The translations under genes and the position numbers were made by a program. The notes under the pieces are model-generated. The model did no database searches, was not told the DNA's origin, and saw only the letters and a list, made by a program, of their open reading frames with translations. A DNA stretch of 64,000 nucleotides from Dipteronia dyeriana. Its lineage: Eukaryota; Streptophyta; Magnoliopsida; Sapindales; Sapindaceae. Numbering within the stretch: the stretch's first letter is position 1; each line of letters opens with the position of its first letter. Below are positions 1 to 10,432 of the stretch, piece by piece. The stretch is from NCBI GenBank assembly GCA_032871835.1, contig CM065296.1:4598001-4662000 (forward strand). The letters are read 5' to 3'.

Positions 1-250
1 AACTACCTCTTCCAACATAACTAGCTAATCCCACTCTGATCGTTGAAGGTTTGATAAAGGTATACCCGTCCATTTACTTACCACTTCAGCAATATCAATA
101 TTGACCTCATCTCGAAGCAAAGACAGTCCAGATTTTTGGAAATCATCGAGCTTCTTCTCAACTTCTTCTAGTTGATGTTAAAGGGACATTAAGGTTTCAT
201 ATTTGAGCTCAACAACACGATTTAGGTCATATTCACACTCAACAACTTCC
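1..250 (-). pseudogene. ClpB4-like pseudogene fragment, left copy (truncated by window edge)
   Basis: The reverse strand of this stretch aligns base for base, with scattered substitutions, to the exon at about 4380-4632 of the larger ClpB-like pseudogene. That exon encodes the end of the coiled-coil M domain and the start of the second ATPase domain. The copy runs off the left end of the window and breaks off in the short CACTTTC array. It has no usable reading frame. It is read as the remnant of a second, tandem ClpB4-like copy. The identity as the same exon is seen directly; the tandem-copy interpretation is inference supported by the matching intron piece at 721-856. Confidence 0.75.
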
Positions 251-287
251 ACTTTCCACTTTCCACTTTCCACTTTCCACTTTCTAG
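246..287. repeat. Short tandem array, unit ACTTTCC
   Basis: About five perfect copies of a 7-bp unit (ACTTTCC) lie exactly where similarity to the ClpB4-like exon stops. It looks like local replication slippage at a breakpoint. Confidence 0.85.
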
Positions 288-720
288 ACTACAAATATGA
301 AATATCTAATCTTATCCTTTCTCTATCTTTCGATCTAGTTTTGTTCTTCAACACTAAATCCACTTTCTAGAAATTAGCCTTCCAGATCTTGATTTTTTTC
401 TCTTTATTTGCCGTTAATGGTGTCGAATCTGGACACTAGGCACATGGGTTTTCTTCTTCGGCGCCTTCTGAAGCTTCTGGTCGGGGTGGTGACCACCCAC
501 TCGCAGGTGGTGGCAAACTATGGTGACCGTCACGTTTTGAACAACAAGGCGGAGTCAACGACTTTGACTTTGCCTAGTCAGATTTTTCAGTCAAATCGGT
601 CGATTTTTTTGACCATATCTGCCAATTTTGTTCTCATCTGCCTAATATGGCCATTTTGGATGAAACGGGACGGCCGGCGTCCGCCTAGCGTATATGCGTT
701 GCCTAGGTAGCCGATTTTTC
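288..720. other. Unassigned insertion within the left ClpB4-like copy
   Basis: This stretch replaces roughly 1 kb present in the better copy (about 4633-5625). It is richer in GC than its surroundings. It holds a 100-codon open frame at 408-710 that resembles nothing I know. No terminal repeats or target duplication were recognised. It could be a transposon fragment or filler DNA from a deletion repair. Confidence 0.4.
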
Positions 721-856
721 GAACACTTTAGAAAACATAATGTAATGAGTTCACAATGAATGTCAAATTAAGCTATATCACCACATAATTAAGTACAAAG
801 TACATTATATCACCACAAAGTTATCATATATTTTTCAAACTTCAAACCGTTAAATA
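721..856. other. Duplicated ClpB4-like intron piece, left copy
   Basis: This matches 5625-5775, an intron of the right-hand ClpB4-like pseudogene. Both contain AATGTCAAATTAAGCT and TATATCACCAC tracts in the same order. The match ends abruptly at 856, where the LTR element begins, so the retroelement interrupted the duplicated gene here. Confidence 0.7.
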
Positions 857-1255
857 TGATACGTGCATATTATGTGTAGGGGTCTCATGGTCTCATGCAC
901 ACTTGGTCCATGCACGTGCAATGGAGGAATTGGTCATGTAAGACCTGATTATGTTTGTTAATCATGTTAGTTAAATAATGTTGTTAGTGGAGTTGTTAGT
1001 GGATTGATATCCAACTTAATGGTTCCTTTTTATTTGGCATTACTTGTTTAGTCAGTTGTTATGTCATTGTTTTGTATCAAACTATATATATAGTCTTGGA
1101 GCATTGAATAAAGAATATCGAATATTAAACAAAATTTGTCTCTCTATCTCCTACACTTCTCCTAAATTCTTGTATGTAAATTTTCAGGATCGGAAATATA
1201 AATACTATCCTAAATTCTCTTTATGTATTTCTGATGATCGGAAAAGTACATAACA
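857..1255 (+). repeat. LTR 1 of the TRIM-like chain
   Basis: A 399-bp terminal repeat starting TGATACGTGCAT and ending ACATAACA, followed at once by the primer-binding site. A TATATATA stretch near 1083-1091 may be its TATA box. Confidence 0.85.
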
Positions 1256-1256
1256 A

Positions 1257-1269
1257 TGGTATAAGAGCC
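1257..1269 (+). promoter_or_regulatory. Retroelement primer-binding site (initiator tRNA-Met), first copy
   Basis: TGGTATAAGAGCC is complementary to the 3' end of plant initiator tRNA-Met with one mismatch, and lies one base after LTR 1. The second copy at 2196 is a perfect match. Confidence 0.85.
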
Positions 1270-1757
1270 GTTCGGTTCCTTGGATGTCAAGTTCCGTAAC
1301 GATGTTTACAAAACTCTGGCTCGTCACAAATCACGTTTCGTCCAAATCCAAAATATGCACCAAACCATTAGGGATGAAATCCAATCTCTATCATTTTCTC
1401 AAACACAGTTAGCCACATATCTTTCGGTGTTTTTTGATGATACATATGTATCTACAGATGCTTTTATCGATTTTGATAAACCACCGATATTTGATAACTA
1501 TGTATTTGAGACAATCCCATATAAAAGCGATTCACAGCTTTTGGATTATTTTTACAAGTCACACATTTCCCTTACCTCGCAATCAACCTCCCCAACCCTT
1601 TGCACCATGTCCGACCGGCACACCCGACATTAGCTACCATTTCGTAAGCTTGATGGAGACTTTCTGACTAGATGGATCAACAACAACAAGATTGAACTCC
1701 AGGTAGACTTATTCAAAATTTATACTTGTGGACGAGGATAATTTGGGGAGGATGGAA

Positions 1758-2194
1758 TGATACGTGCATATTTTGTGTAGGGGTCTCATGGTCTCATGCA
1801 CACTTGGTCCATGCACGTACAGTGGAGGAATTGGTCATGCAAAACCTGGTTATGTTTTTTAGTCATGTTAGTTAGGTTGTTTGTTAGTTAAATAATATTG
1901 TTATTGAAGTTGTTAATGGATTGATATCCAACTTAGTGGCTCCTTTTTATTTGGCATCATTTTCCTTTTTATTTGGCATTACTTGTTTGGTCAGTTGTTG
2001 TGTCATTGGCTTGTATCAAGCTATATATATAGTCTTGGAGCATTGAATAAAGAATATCGAATATTAAGCAAAATTTATCTCTCTATCTCCTACATTTCTC
2101 TTAAACTCTTCTATATAAATTTTCAGGATCAAAAATATACATACTAATCTAAATTCTCTTTATGTGTTTCCTAGGATCGGAAAAGTACATAACA
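1758..2194 (+). repeat. LTR 2 of the TRIM-like chain
   Basis: A 437-bp repeat, about 40 bp longer than LTR 1 because of small internal duplications near 1876 and 1950. It serves as 3' LTR of the first unit and 5' LTR of the second. Confidence 0.85.
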
Positions 2195-2195
2195 A

Positions 2196-2208
2196 TGGTA
2201 TCAGAGCC
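2196..2208 (+). promoter_or_regulatory. Retroelement primer-binding site (initiator tRNA-Met), second copy
   Basis: TGGTATCAGAGCC is the canonical plant initiator tRNA-Met primer-binding site, one base after LTR 2. Confidence 0.9.
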
Positions 2209-2696
2209 GTTTGGTTCCTTGGATGCCAAGTTCCGTAACGATGTTTACAAAACTCTGGCCCATCACGAATCATGTTTCGTCTAAATCCAAAATACCCTCC
2301 AAACCATTAGGGATGAACTCCAATCTCTATCATTTTCTCAAACACAATTAGCCACCTATATTCCAGTGTTTTTCGATGATACATATGTATCGACGGAGAC
2401 TTTTATCGATTTTACTAAACTACCGATATTTGATGACTATGTATTTGAGACAATCCCATATAAAAGTGATTCACATTTTGTGGATTATTTTTACTAGTCA
2501 CACATTTCCCTTACCACGCAATCAACCTCCCCGACTCTCTGCACCATGTTCGACCGGCTCACCTGACACAAGCTACCATTTCGTAAGCTTGATGGAGACT
2601 TTATAACTAGATGGATTAATAACAACACGGTTGAACTCCCAACAGACTTATTCAGAATTTATCTTTATGGACGAGGATAATTTGAGGAGGATGGAA

Positions 2697-2939
2697 TGAT
2701 ACATGCATATTATGTGTAGAGGTCTCACGGTTTCATGCACACTTGGTCCATGCACGTGCAACAGAGGAATTGGTCATGCAAGACCTAGTTATGTTTGTTA
2801 GTCATGTTTGTTAGGTTGTTTATTAGTTAAATAATATTGTTAGTGGAGTCGTTAGTAGATTGATATCCCGCTTAGTGGCTCATTTTTTATTTGGCATTAC
2901 TTGTTTAGTCAGTTGTTGTGTCATTGGCCTGTATTAGAC
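2697..2939 (+). repeat. LTR 3, truncated
   Basis: Begins TGATACATGCAT after the second purine tract. It loses similarity at about 2939, so roughly the last 160-200 bp of the LTR are missing. The right flank is sequence duplicated from near 12.77 kb, so no target duplication can be read. Confidence 0.8.
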
Positions 2940-3225
2940 TTTACTTCAGAAAAAAAAAACACATCAGGGTATTTCCAAATAGCTGCAAATCAATCTATAC
3001 ATCTAACAATGTATTATAACAAGGTACTTTGATCAAACTACAATTTCAGAAAACATTAACCCTGTTTTACAAAAACACATACAAAAAGTACCAATTTCAC
3101 AACAATTGTAAACGAGGATTCTGAATTTAATTCAAATCCCATCACTCAAAAAATCCAAACCAAGTAAGAGAATTGTAAATTACATTGATAGAGTAAGTGA
3201 AAAAACAAAAAAAAAAACAATTGAA
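2940..3225. repeat. Duplicate of 12768-13030 (5' flank of the DUF863-like gene)
   Basis: The two blocks share order and long identical runs (for example TTTGATCAAACTA, CAAGGATTCTGAATT-like and ACAATTGAA tracts), with small indels. The match begins where LTR 3 is cut. It ends close to the 3' end of the ClpB4-like pseudogene. It is the trace of a second copy of the DUF863-like gene's upstream region. Confidence 0.85.
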
Positions 3226-3239
3226 TTTTTAAGCAGAAT

Positions 3240-6200
3240 GAGAATTTATCATTTCCCAATCGTGGTTTTCAATGACATCAGGAAAACAGTCATCATTTAT
3301 CATTTCTCAATCGTTATCTTCAATGGCATCAGGAAAGCAATCATCTTTTATCATTTTTTGGATGTCAAAGATGGCATCAAACAAGTCTAATTTTTTTATT
3401 TACAGCTTCTTTTTGGCAGGAAGATTCTTGGCTAATGTAGACTCCTCAACAGTCACAATTAACCAATCTTCCTCCCTAATTCCCCTTTCATCACTCCAAT
3501 TGCCGCATCATCTTCAATGTGCCGATGTATTTCCCTCTTGACTAGTCTGAACCACGAGTTAAGATTGAATCTCAATGTCGCCAGAAGCTCAACAGCTTCA
3601 TTGGTGTAACGAAGATCAATCTTATTTTCCTTAATTTTGTTCAACAATATTTTGAGCTGGCAACAAATGATAACAAAACAAATTTATTCCATGCTTAAGA
3701 ATAACATAGAAATCAGATAGCGTAACAGTCTATCGAAATTTTCAAAGGATTTTTACCTGAATGTTAACACTTTTATAGATTTGATTGGCATCTAATGGAA
3801 AGAAGAGTATGAACCGATCGATACTGTTAATAAATTCTAGGCGAAATTTGTTTCTAACCAACTCCTCAGCTTGTTCTTCCATCATCTCATAATCCTTACT
3901 ATTATTTTTCCAATGACGAATTGCTTTAAGTATATGCTGGGAACCAATGTTGGATGTCATTATGATTATACAATTTCTAAAGCTGATTGTTCTCCCTTGA
4001 GTATCTTTTACTATGTCTTCACCCATCAAGGGTAATAGTAAGTCGAAGACATTAAAATGCGTTTTCTCCACTTCATCAAACAAAACAACAGAATATGGTC
4101 TTCATAACCAACATAACTCGTTGGGGCACCGATCAATCGTCAAACCACATGCTTTCCCATATACTCACTCATATCAATTCTAATGAAAGCATCTTATGCG
4201 TTAAAGAGGTAATTAGCTAAAGCTTTTACAAGCTCAATCTTGCCAACACCCGCCAGACCCACAAACATATATATATATAGCTATAAGTCGATTTTTATCA
4301 AACAATCCAAACTTGGAACATATGATTGCATCAACCACTGATTTAATAGTAGTATCTTGACCAACGACTCTCTTATGCAATATCTCTTCCAACCTAGCTA
4401 GCTCATAATGATCTGGTTGTTGAAGATTTGATAACAGTATGTCGGTCGATCTACTTAGAATTTCGGTAATATCAGCTTCAGTGACCTCCTTTTGAATCAA
4501 AGACAATCCAAATTTTAGGAAATCAGTAAGCTTCTTCTGAGCCTCTTCCGGTTGACATTGAAGGGGCATTGAGGTTCCATATTTGAGTTCAGTAGCATGT
4601 TTTAGGTCATACTCACGCTCAACAGCTTCCATTTCTAAGTTAACTCCTTCAATCTAAAAACATTTTAAATAGTTAGAGTGAAAAAATTTAAAGACAACAA
4701 AAATAAAAATAAAAGATAGTATTTTAAATCAACAAGATTAGGCGAAGAAGAATTACCTCTACTTTAATTGATCGTATTCGAACCATGAGATCCTTCTCAC
4801 AACCTCACTGTTAATTCAATTTTTTTTGTTTTTGTTGCACAACATTGATGTCATTTTATGCTTTCAAAAATATTTCTTTCTCATTACTTTTCAAATATGA
4901 CTTCTCAATCTCTAATTTTTCGATGGCTTTATCAACTTCATCCAACTCAATAGGCTTAGACCCCACCTCAATACACACTTTTGCAGCAGCTTCATCGACA
5001 AGATTGATGGATGAAAGAACAAAGTGAACACAAAAGATTTTGAATTTCACAAGGCCATAATTTTTTTACTATGCAATGTGTAACAAAAAGGATCCGGTGC
5101 AAGAAATATGTATGTCTCTTTCCATCATTGCTACCTAGATTTTTCAACTATGTTTATAATGAATTTAGGTCTGTTAGTAAAATGACTCCTTTAATTTATT
5201 TTTTTCCTTCAATTAATTTATGTCATTATATGTGCAAAAGAAAATAAGAAAGACAAAAGCTATTGTTTGCCTTTGTCAGGTAGAAAACGATCTCTTACAT
5301 ATTGATCTGCAAGAACTGTTGTTGAAACAAGGGCACCATCTGTGATTTCAACATCATGGTGTTGTTTGAAACCGTCTCGCTGCTCATGTAGTATGGAGAT
5401 CGTTTCAGCAATGGAGGGTTGATTACATCTGACATGTTCGAACCTCCGTTCCAATGCTGGATCCTTTTCTATATACCTTTTATATTCTTTCATTGTTGTT
5501 GCCATGATAACCCAAAATTCACCTTGTCCAAACATCAACTTTAGTAAATTCCTAGCATCCATTGCACCACTTGACGACCCTACATCCACAAGAGGTCACC
5601 ACGTTTGGAAATGTCAAAATTTCACGATAATAGAAAATATAGTGTAATGAGATCATAGTAAATGTCAAATTAAGCTGTATCACCACAAATTAAGTGGCAT
5701 GGACATGCAAACATACAAAGTATACTATATCACCACCAAGTTAATAGATATTTTCAATATGAAAACCACTAAATATTGTGCGAGATTTGACATCATCAAG
5801 GATGATTATACTAATCGTCAATTCCTTCAAGTGAATTTTACTTTCCCCTATCAACCACTTATGATATATTTACTGATCACACTTAATGACAAAAAATCAG
5901 TATTAGCATATTAAGCTTAAAAACATAAATCAGTTGGTAAAACAGAAATCAGGGTACCAACCTACACGAACAACTGTATGTATTTCGTCAAAGAATAATA
6001 CGATGTGACCATTTGAGGCAACAACCTCCTTCAAAATAGCTTCTAACCTTTTTTCGAAATCTCCACGATGCTTGGCACCAGCAACCAATGAACCCATGTT
6101 TAATGAGATCAACTATTTAATACAAGAGTAAATGCAGAAAATTAGTTATAGTTTAGCATAAAGGAAAATGTAATCTTATATATAATAAGTTAATCTCATC

Positions 6201-8434
6201 AATATTACAAGTCCACAATTATATTTTTTTTTTTCATTTTTTCCAATTAAGAGACAAGTCTCACAATTAAGATATTGTTGCTAATAAAGACATAGGGGAA
6301 CCTATAAGAACCTAAACACAGAAGAATTTTAATTTGTACACCAAAAATGCATAGAAAAAAGCATACAACCAAAAAAAATTACAGTTGAAATACAACCTTT
6401 CTATTTTGAAGACTTTCTAGAACATCCCCTCCTCCAATCAGCTGAGCTAATCTGCAAAACAACATAGAATATTTACTATTAGCATATACATAGTCTCATA
6501 ATTAAGGCAGGCTTCCCATCTAGTATAAATAGATCAGACAACATACCCCTCAGCAATTGCAGTTTTCCCCACCCCAGGTTCACCGATAAGGACAGGGTTA
6601 TTTTTGGTCTTTCTAGTTAGTATGTGCATACATCGCTCAATTTCACTAACTCGATCGATAACATGATCAAATTTACCATGGTCAGCAAGCATTGTAAGAT
6701 CGGTCCCATACTTTTTAAGGTATTCATATTTTCCTTTGGGATCTACATACATGAAGAGCATGTGAGAAGACATCAACCGATGAATTAAGGATACAAAAGG
6801 TTAAGATCAACTCAAGTTGTCACAGAGAAAAAAAAACCACTATAATATCCCTAGATAGAAGTATAAATACCAATATCTATTGTTATAAAGCCAAGCTATA
6901 AAATCACCACCTTAGGATTTATCAATATACTAAAAAATCTCAATTTAAACATAACCTATTCTATTAAATCTCAAGAAAGTAAAATTTCAGAACTAGGATT
7001 GCCTTACTATTCCACAGGGACATAACTATAAAACACAGGTAAAGAATCTCAAACAAATCAATTAAACCTTAACACTGGGTAATATAAATTGCTAGGAAAT
7101 GATGCATAAACCTCAATTAAAACATGGATCTTGAGTTAGGAATGGACACAATGTGACCGATATCTTATTTGACTAAAATGTAAGAATTTAGATGATTTCA
7201 GTTCTTACATGGATCCGTTACTCTCTGGTTACAACGAACAGCTTTAATGGCATTCATCAAATCCTCCTCAGTAAGCTTAGGATTCTTGAATAGTTTTTTC
7301 CTGAACCTCTTATCTGAATGAAACGTTAGTAGTATATGCTTTACAGACACAAAGTCATCCCCCATTTGTCTTCTAAACTTTCGAGCATTATCCAGGAGAG
7401 ACTAAGATGCGGTCATATTATTGGTCCTCTGGAACAATCCATCACCCGCCATTGTTAGGGGAGAATAATGGTAAAAAAAAAACAACACCATACAATAGGG
7501 GTAGCACAAATATATCATCAAGAACGAAAAATATATATACTTGTGATGGTTTTGCTAGGAAGTTCACTGTTGCCTCGAAAACTGAGGAGTTATCCAGTCC
7601 CGCCTTTGTAAGTATTCTTTGAGCCAGGGGATTCTCCAATAGAGCTTTCATCAAATGCTCAGATTCCACATGTTGGTGGTTAACTCTAGTAGCATCAACA
7701 AAATGGAGAATAACCTTTCATGCCATCTCTGTAAACTCGATTGGATTAGCCTATAAAAATGTAGGTGAATAAGCAATAAAGAAAGCTAAAATACTCATTC
7801 TCAATAATCAAACGAGAAGAATTAGAAAGAAAGATTGAACATAAAGAATTAACAAGAAAAGTAATAGGTGACTTGGAGGTCTTTGTTCAGACCTACAATA
7901 GGTCAAAGTTATACAAATAACGACAAAACGGACCAAAAACAATAAAAAGGAAAAGGAAATCATAAAAGCATTTGATGTTCAATGAAGAAACCACATAAGA
8001 AGAAGAAAATGAACTTAAATGGTGTGATACAAAGCCCTAGATGATAATAATCTTACTAAAAGTAACTAAAAATCAAACAAATATTAACTAGATTAAACGA
8101 TTAAAATGAAGGGTTTCGAGACTTACAATGTAAATGAAAAAAAATCTATAGAGAATTGACGTTGTTGTGAGTGAGAGAAGAAAGTCTATAGAAATACTAA
8201 AAAAGTTGAGTGTGAAGAAGGGAGTCAGAAATGGTCAGAGAGTTACTTAAAAAGATTCCATGTGCTGACCTGGAAACCAATCCCTAGAATTCTGTTATCG
8301 TAGCCAACAACTTCTTTGTGGGAAAATGTAAGTGTGAGACGACTCGAGCCGGACTTAGAAAGAGAGTGCTTGGCGGCTCTAGACGATCTCAGAGCTAACA
8401 AAGCAGACCTCGTTATGCCTTCTCGTCGAGGCAA
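3240..8434 (-). pseudogene. CLPB4: ClpB4-like (organellar HSP100) chaperone pseudogene
   Basis: Intact members are about 960-residue AAA+ disaggregases of mitochondria or plastids. Recognisable pieces run right to left. First is a Ser/Arg-rich transit-peptide-like exon at 8268-8434, where the expected start codon reads TTG. Next come Clp N-domain exons at about 7730-7560 and 7400-7207. ATPase domain 1 has its P-loop (GEPGVGKT) near 6570 and Walker B (FFDEIH) near 5980, followed by its C-terminal part at 5260-5589. M-domain exons lie at 4856-5050 and 4234-4632, ATPase domain 2 at 3742-4083 and the C-terminal exon at 3459-3647. A stop replaces Trp in the N domain near 7720. The second P-loop near 4240 is garbled (VCGSGG), and the segment after it is frameshifted. 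The domain wording and transit peptide fit ClpB4 better than cytosolic HSP101. It cannot make a functional chaperone. Confidence 0.85.
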
Positions 8435-8574
8435 TTGAAGAAAGAATTCGTATACCAGTTTTTTTTATTTAGATTTTGATTTTTGATAGAGGAAATCTAA
8501 CATTGTAAAATAGTCTGAGAGATTTCCATTTTTTATTATGTTGGTACCAAAATGCTGGAGCCTATTTTTGCTCA

Positions 8575-8706
8575 CCCATTGAGGGTGGGTGAGCATTACC
8601 CCCTTCCGTATGTATTACATATTGACATGTGTCTAAGAAGGGGATAGTATGTAACAAATTTACCCCATTTATGGACACATGTCATCCATGTGGGTAGTCA
8701 TACCCA
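8575..8706. repeat. MITE-like imperfect palindrome
   Basis: Contains the hairpin TGCTCACCC...GGGTGGGTGAGCA and a pair GACATGTGTC / GGACACATGTCA in opposite orientation. The two halves of about 65 bp are roughly complementary. No clear target duplication was found. It lies just upstream (5') of the ClpB4-like pseudogene. Confidence 0.4.
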
Positions 8707-8759
8707 CCGGTTCCAGTTCGGTTCGGTTCCGGTTCCGACAGTTCGTCCGGTTCTGTTTT

Positions 8760-10210
8760 TTTTTTATAATATATATATATACACACATATACTATAATAC
8801 TAACTTTTTAAAAAAAAAATCTAACAAAACATAAGACATGTAATAATGTAAAATTGTAAATGAATTTTATTGCCTAAGCCGAAATTAAAATAAAATAAAA
8901 TAAAAAACTAAATACATAAATTGAAATAAAAGTATAAAACTAAAAAATTAAAATTGGTCTTGCACTTAAGTTGTACAACAATTAAGTTGTCTACCTATCC
9001 TCTTGGGGTTTAGAGGAATCAAAGACAACGTAATTCTTTTACATTTTATTGTCTTTTACATCTATAAGTTTGTAACTAATCGTTGTCTTCCGTTCCGATG
9101 GTGTTGTCATCATCGAAGAAATCGTATAGTGTTTCTTGTTCGATTTCTTGTTGTCTATATTCTGTCTTTGTCCAATTATCAACACAAACTTAGACTTGAA
9201 TTGATTTTGGACTCAAAAGCGATCGTCTTGAGTCCAGAATATTTCCACCAACACTAAACTCCTGTTCCACAGCCACTGTAGAAATCGGTGTTGTAAGAAT
9301 CCGTTTGGCTATTATAGACAAGATTGGGAAGTGCTTTTGATGTTCTCTCCACCAATGTAGAATATCAATTTGATGCACATTACCGTCTCCTATAAACTCA
9401 AAATTCGTACTGTGATAAGTTTCAATCTCAAAATATGAGACCTATCTTGACAAAGAAGAAGAAGAACCTCGTAATCTTTTGATCTTTTGGAATAACAGTG
9501 CAGACCCTGCTCCTAACACTCCAGAAGATCGAGTTTGGGAGACATTTTCAGTCTGTGAACACTAATGTTCAATGATGAACCATAAAATTTATGTTATTCA
9601 TCATATATCTGATAAAATAATATCTTAATTGTAGAACAATAAATATTAATATATACTTCTATGTCTAAACATTCATAAAAAAAAGAGTTAAATAATCTGT
9701 CAAATTTTCTATTTTACAACGTAGGTCAAAAAACAATACAAGTAGGTAAATAGTTGGAAATTCCCTATAAAAGTCTAACCATTTTTTTTCACATAGCTTC
9801 AATGCATGCCTCTAATTGTATATCAAATGAACAATCAACAAATGCACCAGCAATATTACAACTCTTAATAATAAATAATTGAGTAGTAGGATAATAAATA
9901 CCATACGAATTGTTAGTAACACTATTAAAAACTTTTAACAAATTACAAATTTTTATATAAACATCCCAATGGTGTGGATAAAGATTGATTTGACTAACAT
10001 TATATTGTATAAAAGAAACTAATTAATCCCTATAATCATAACTTTCACAAACAATTTATAAGTACAATTCTAACATGTTGGAACATCACGAGAAAATCTA
10101 ATGGGATGCCTACCTACCTGTTTACAAAGGAACTACATGTTGACGTTGATTTTCAAACCATTTGATGAAGTTGTACTTTTATGTATGTAGGTAAAGATTA
10201 GACACAAACT
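8760..10210 (-). pseudogene. hAT transposase fragment, decayed
   Basis: Reading the reverse strand from about 10180 down, broken frames match Ac/hAT transposases in order. There is a segment ending in a CTYKLF-like motif, then a WDVY...YGIYYPTTQLF block near 9950-9870. A CIEAM...KKWLDFYREFP...FDLRCKIE block follows near 9810-9690. The C-terminal dimerisation domain is at 9190-9378 (DILHWW, HFPILS, ISTVAVEQEFS, LDSRRSLLSP), then an acidic tail to about 9070. Many stops interrupt it, several at positions where the family has Trp. The N-terminal BED finger and the terminal repeats were not found. A GGTTCGGTTCCGG-rich stretch at 8700-8750 resembles hAT subterminal sequence. It differs from the hAT at 28 kb. 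Confidence 0.8.
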
Positions 10211-10432
10211 GTACAGAAGATAATCATAACCGGAACTAGTTTATAGCGCTCTTCTAGAAGTCCTTCTACTTACAGATTTAGTCCATGTTGTGGATTCATT
10301 TGTATCCCCAGCTTGGCTATAGTTGGGATACTGTATACGATATAGATTCCGGTTACTATCATTGTCTCTGCAGCATTTGCTCGATTCATCGGTCATGGCT
10401 TGAATGCAATGGAATTGGGATTCCACCCTTTT

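Larger units (their letters stand above)
857..2939 (+). mobile_element. Tandem chain of small non-autonomous LTR retroelements (TRIM-like)
   Basis: The order is LTR, internal, LTR, internal, truncated LTR. Each LTR opens TGATACNTGCAT, and the two complete ones end in ACATAACA. Each internal part starts with a primer-binding site matching initiator tRNA-Met and ends in a purine-rich tract (GGAGGATGGAA) just before the next LTR. The internal parts are only about 500 bp. They hold short gag-like frames (for example 1280-1633, broken in the second copy) and no protease, integrase or reverse transcriptase. One unit, LTR to LTR, is about 1.34 kb, which fits TRIM or SMART elements. Sharing of the middle LTR suggests unequal recombination between elements. 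The 3' end is cut at about 2939. Mobilisation would have required proteins from another element. Confidence 0.85.

Noticed and set aside
408..710. 100-codon open frame near the left edge
   Set aside because: No recognisable domain, lies in an insertion that interrupts a pseudogene, and has no supporting splice or promoter context.
8760..10210. Same hAT family as the 28-kb element
   Set aside because: The dimerisation domain and upstream blocks differ clearly, and the 17-bp TIR of the 28-kb element is not present here.
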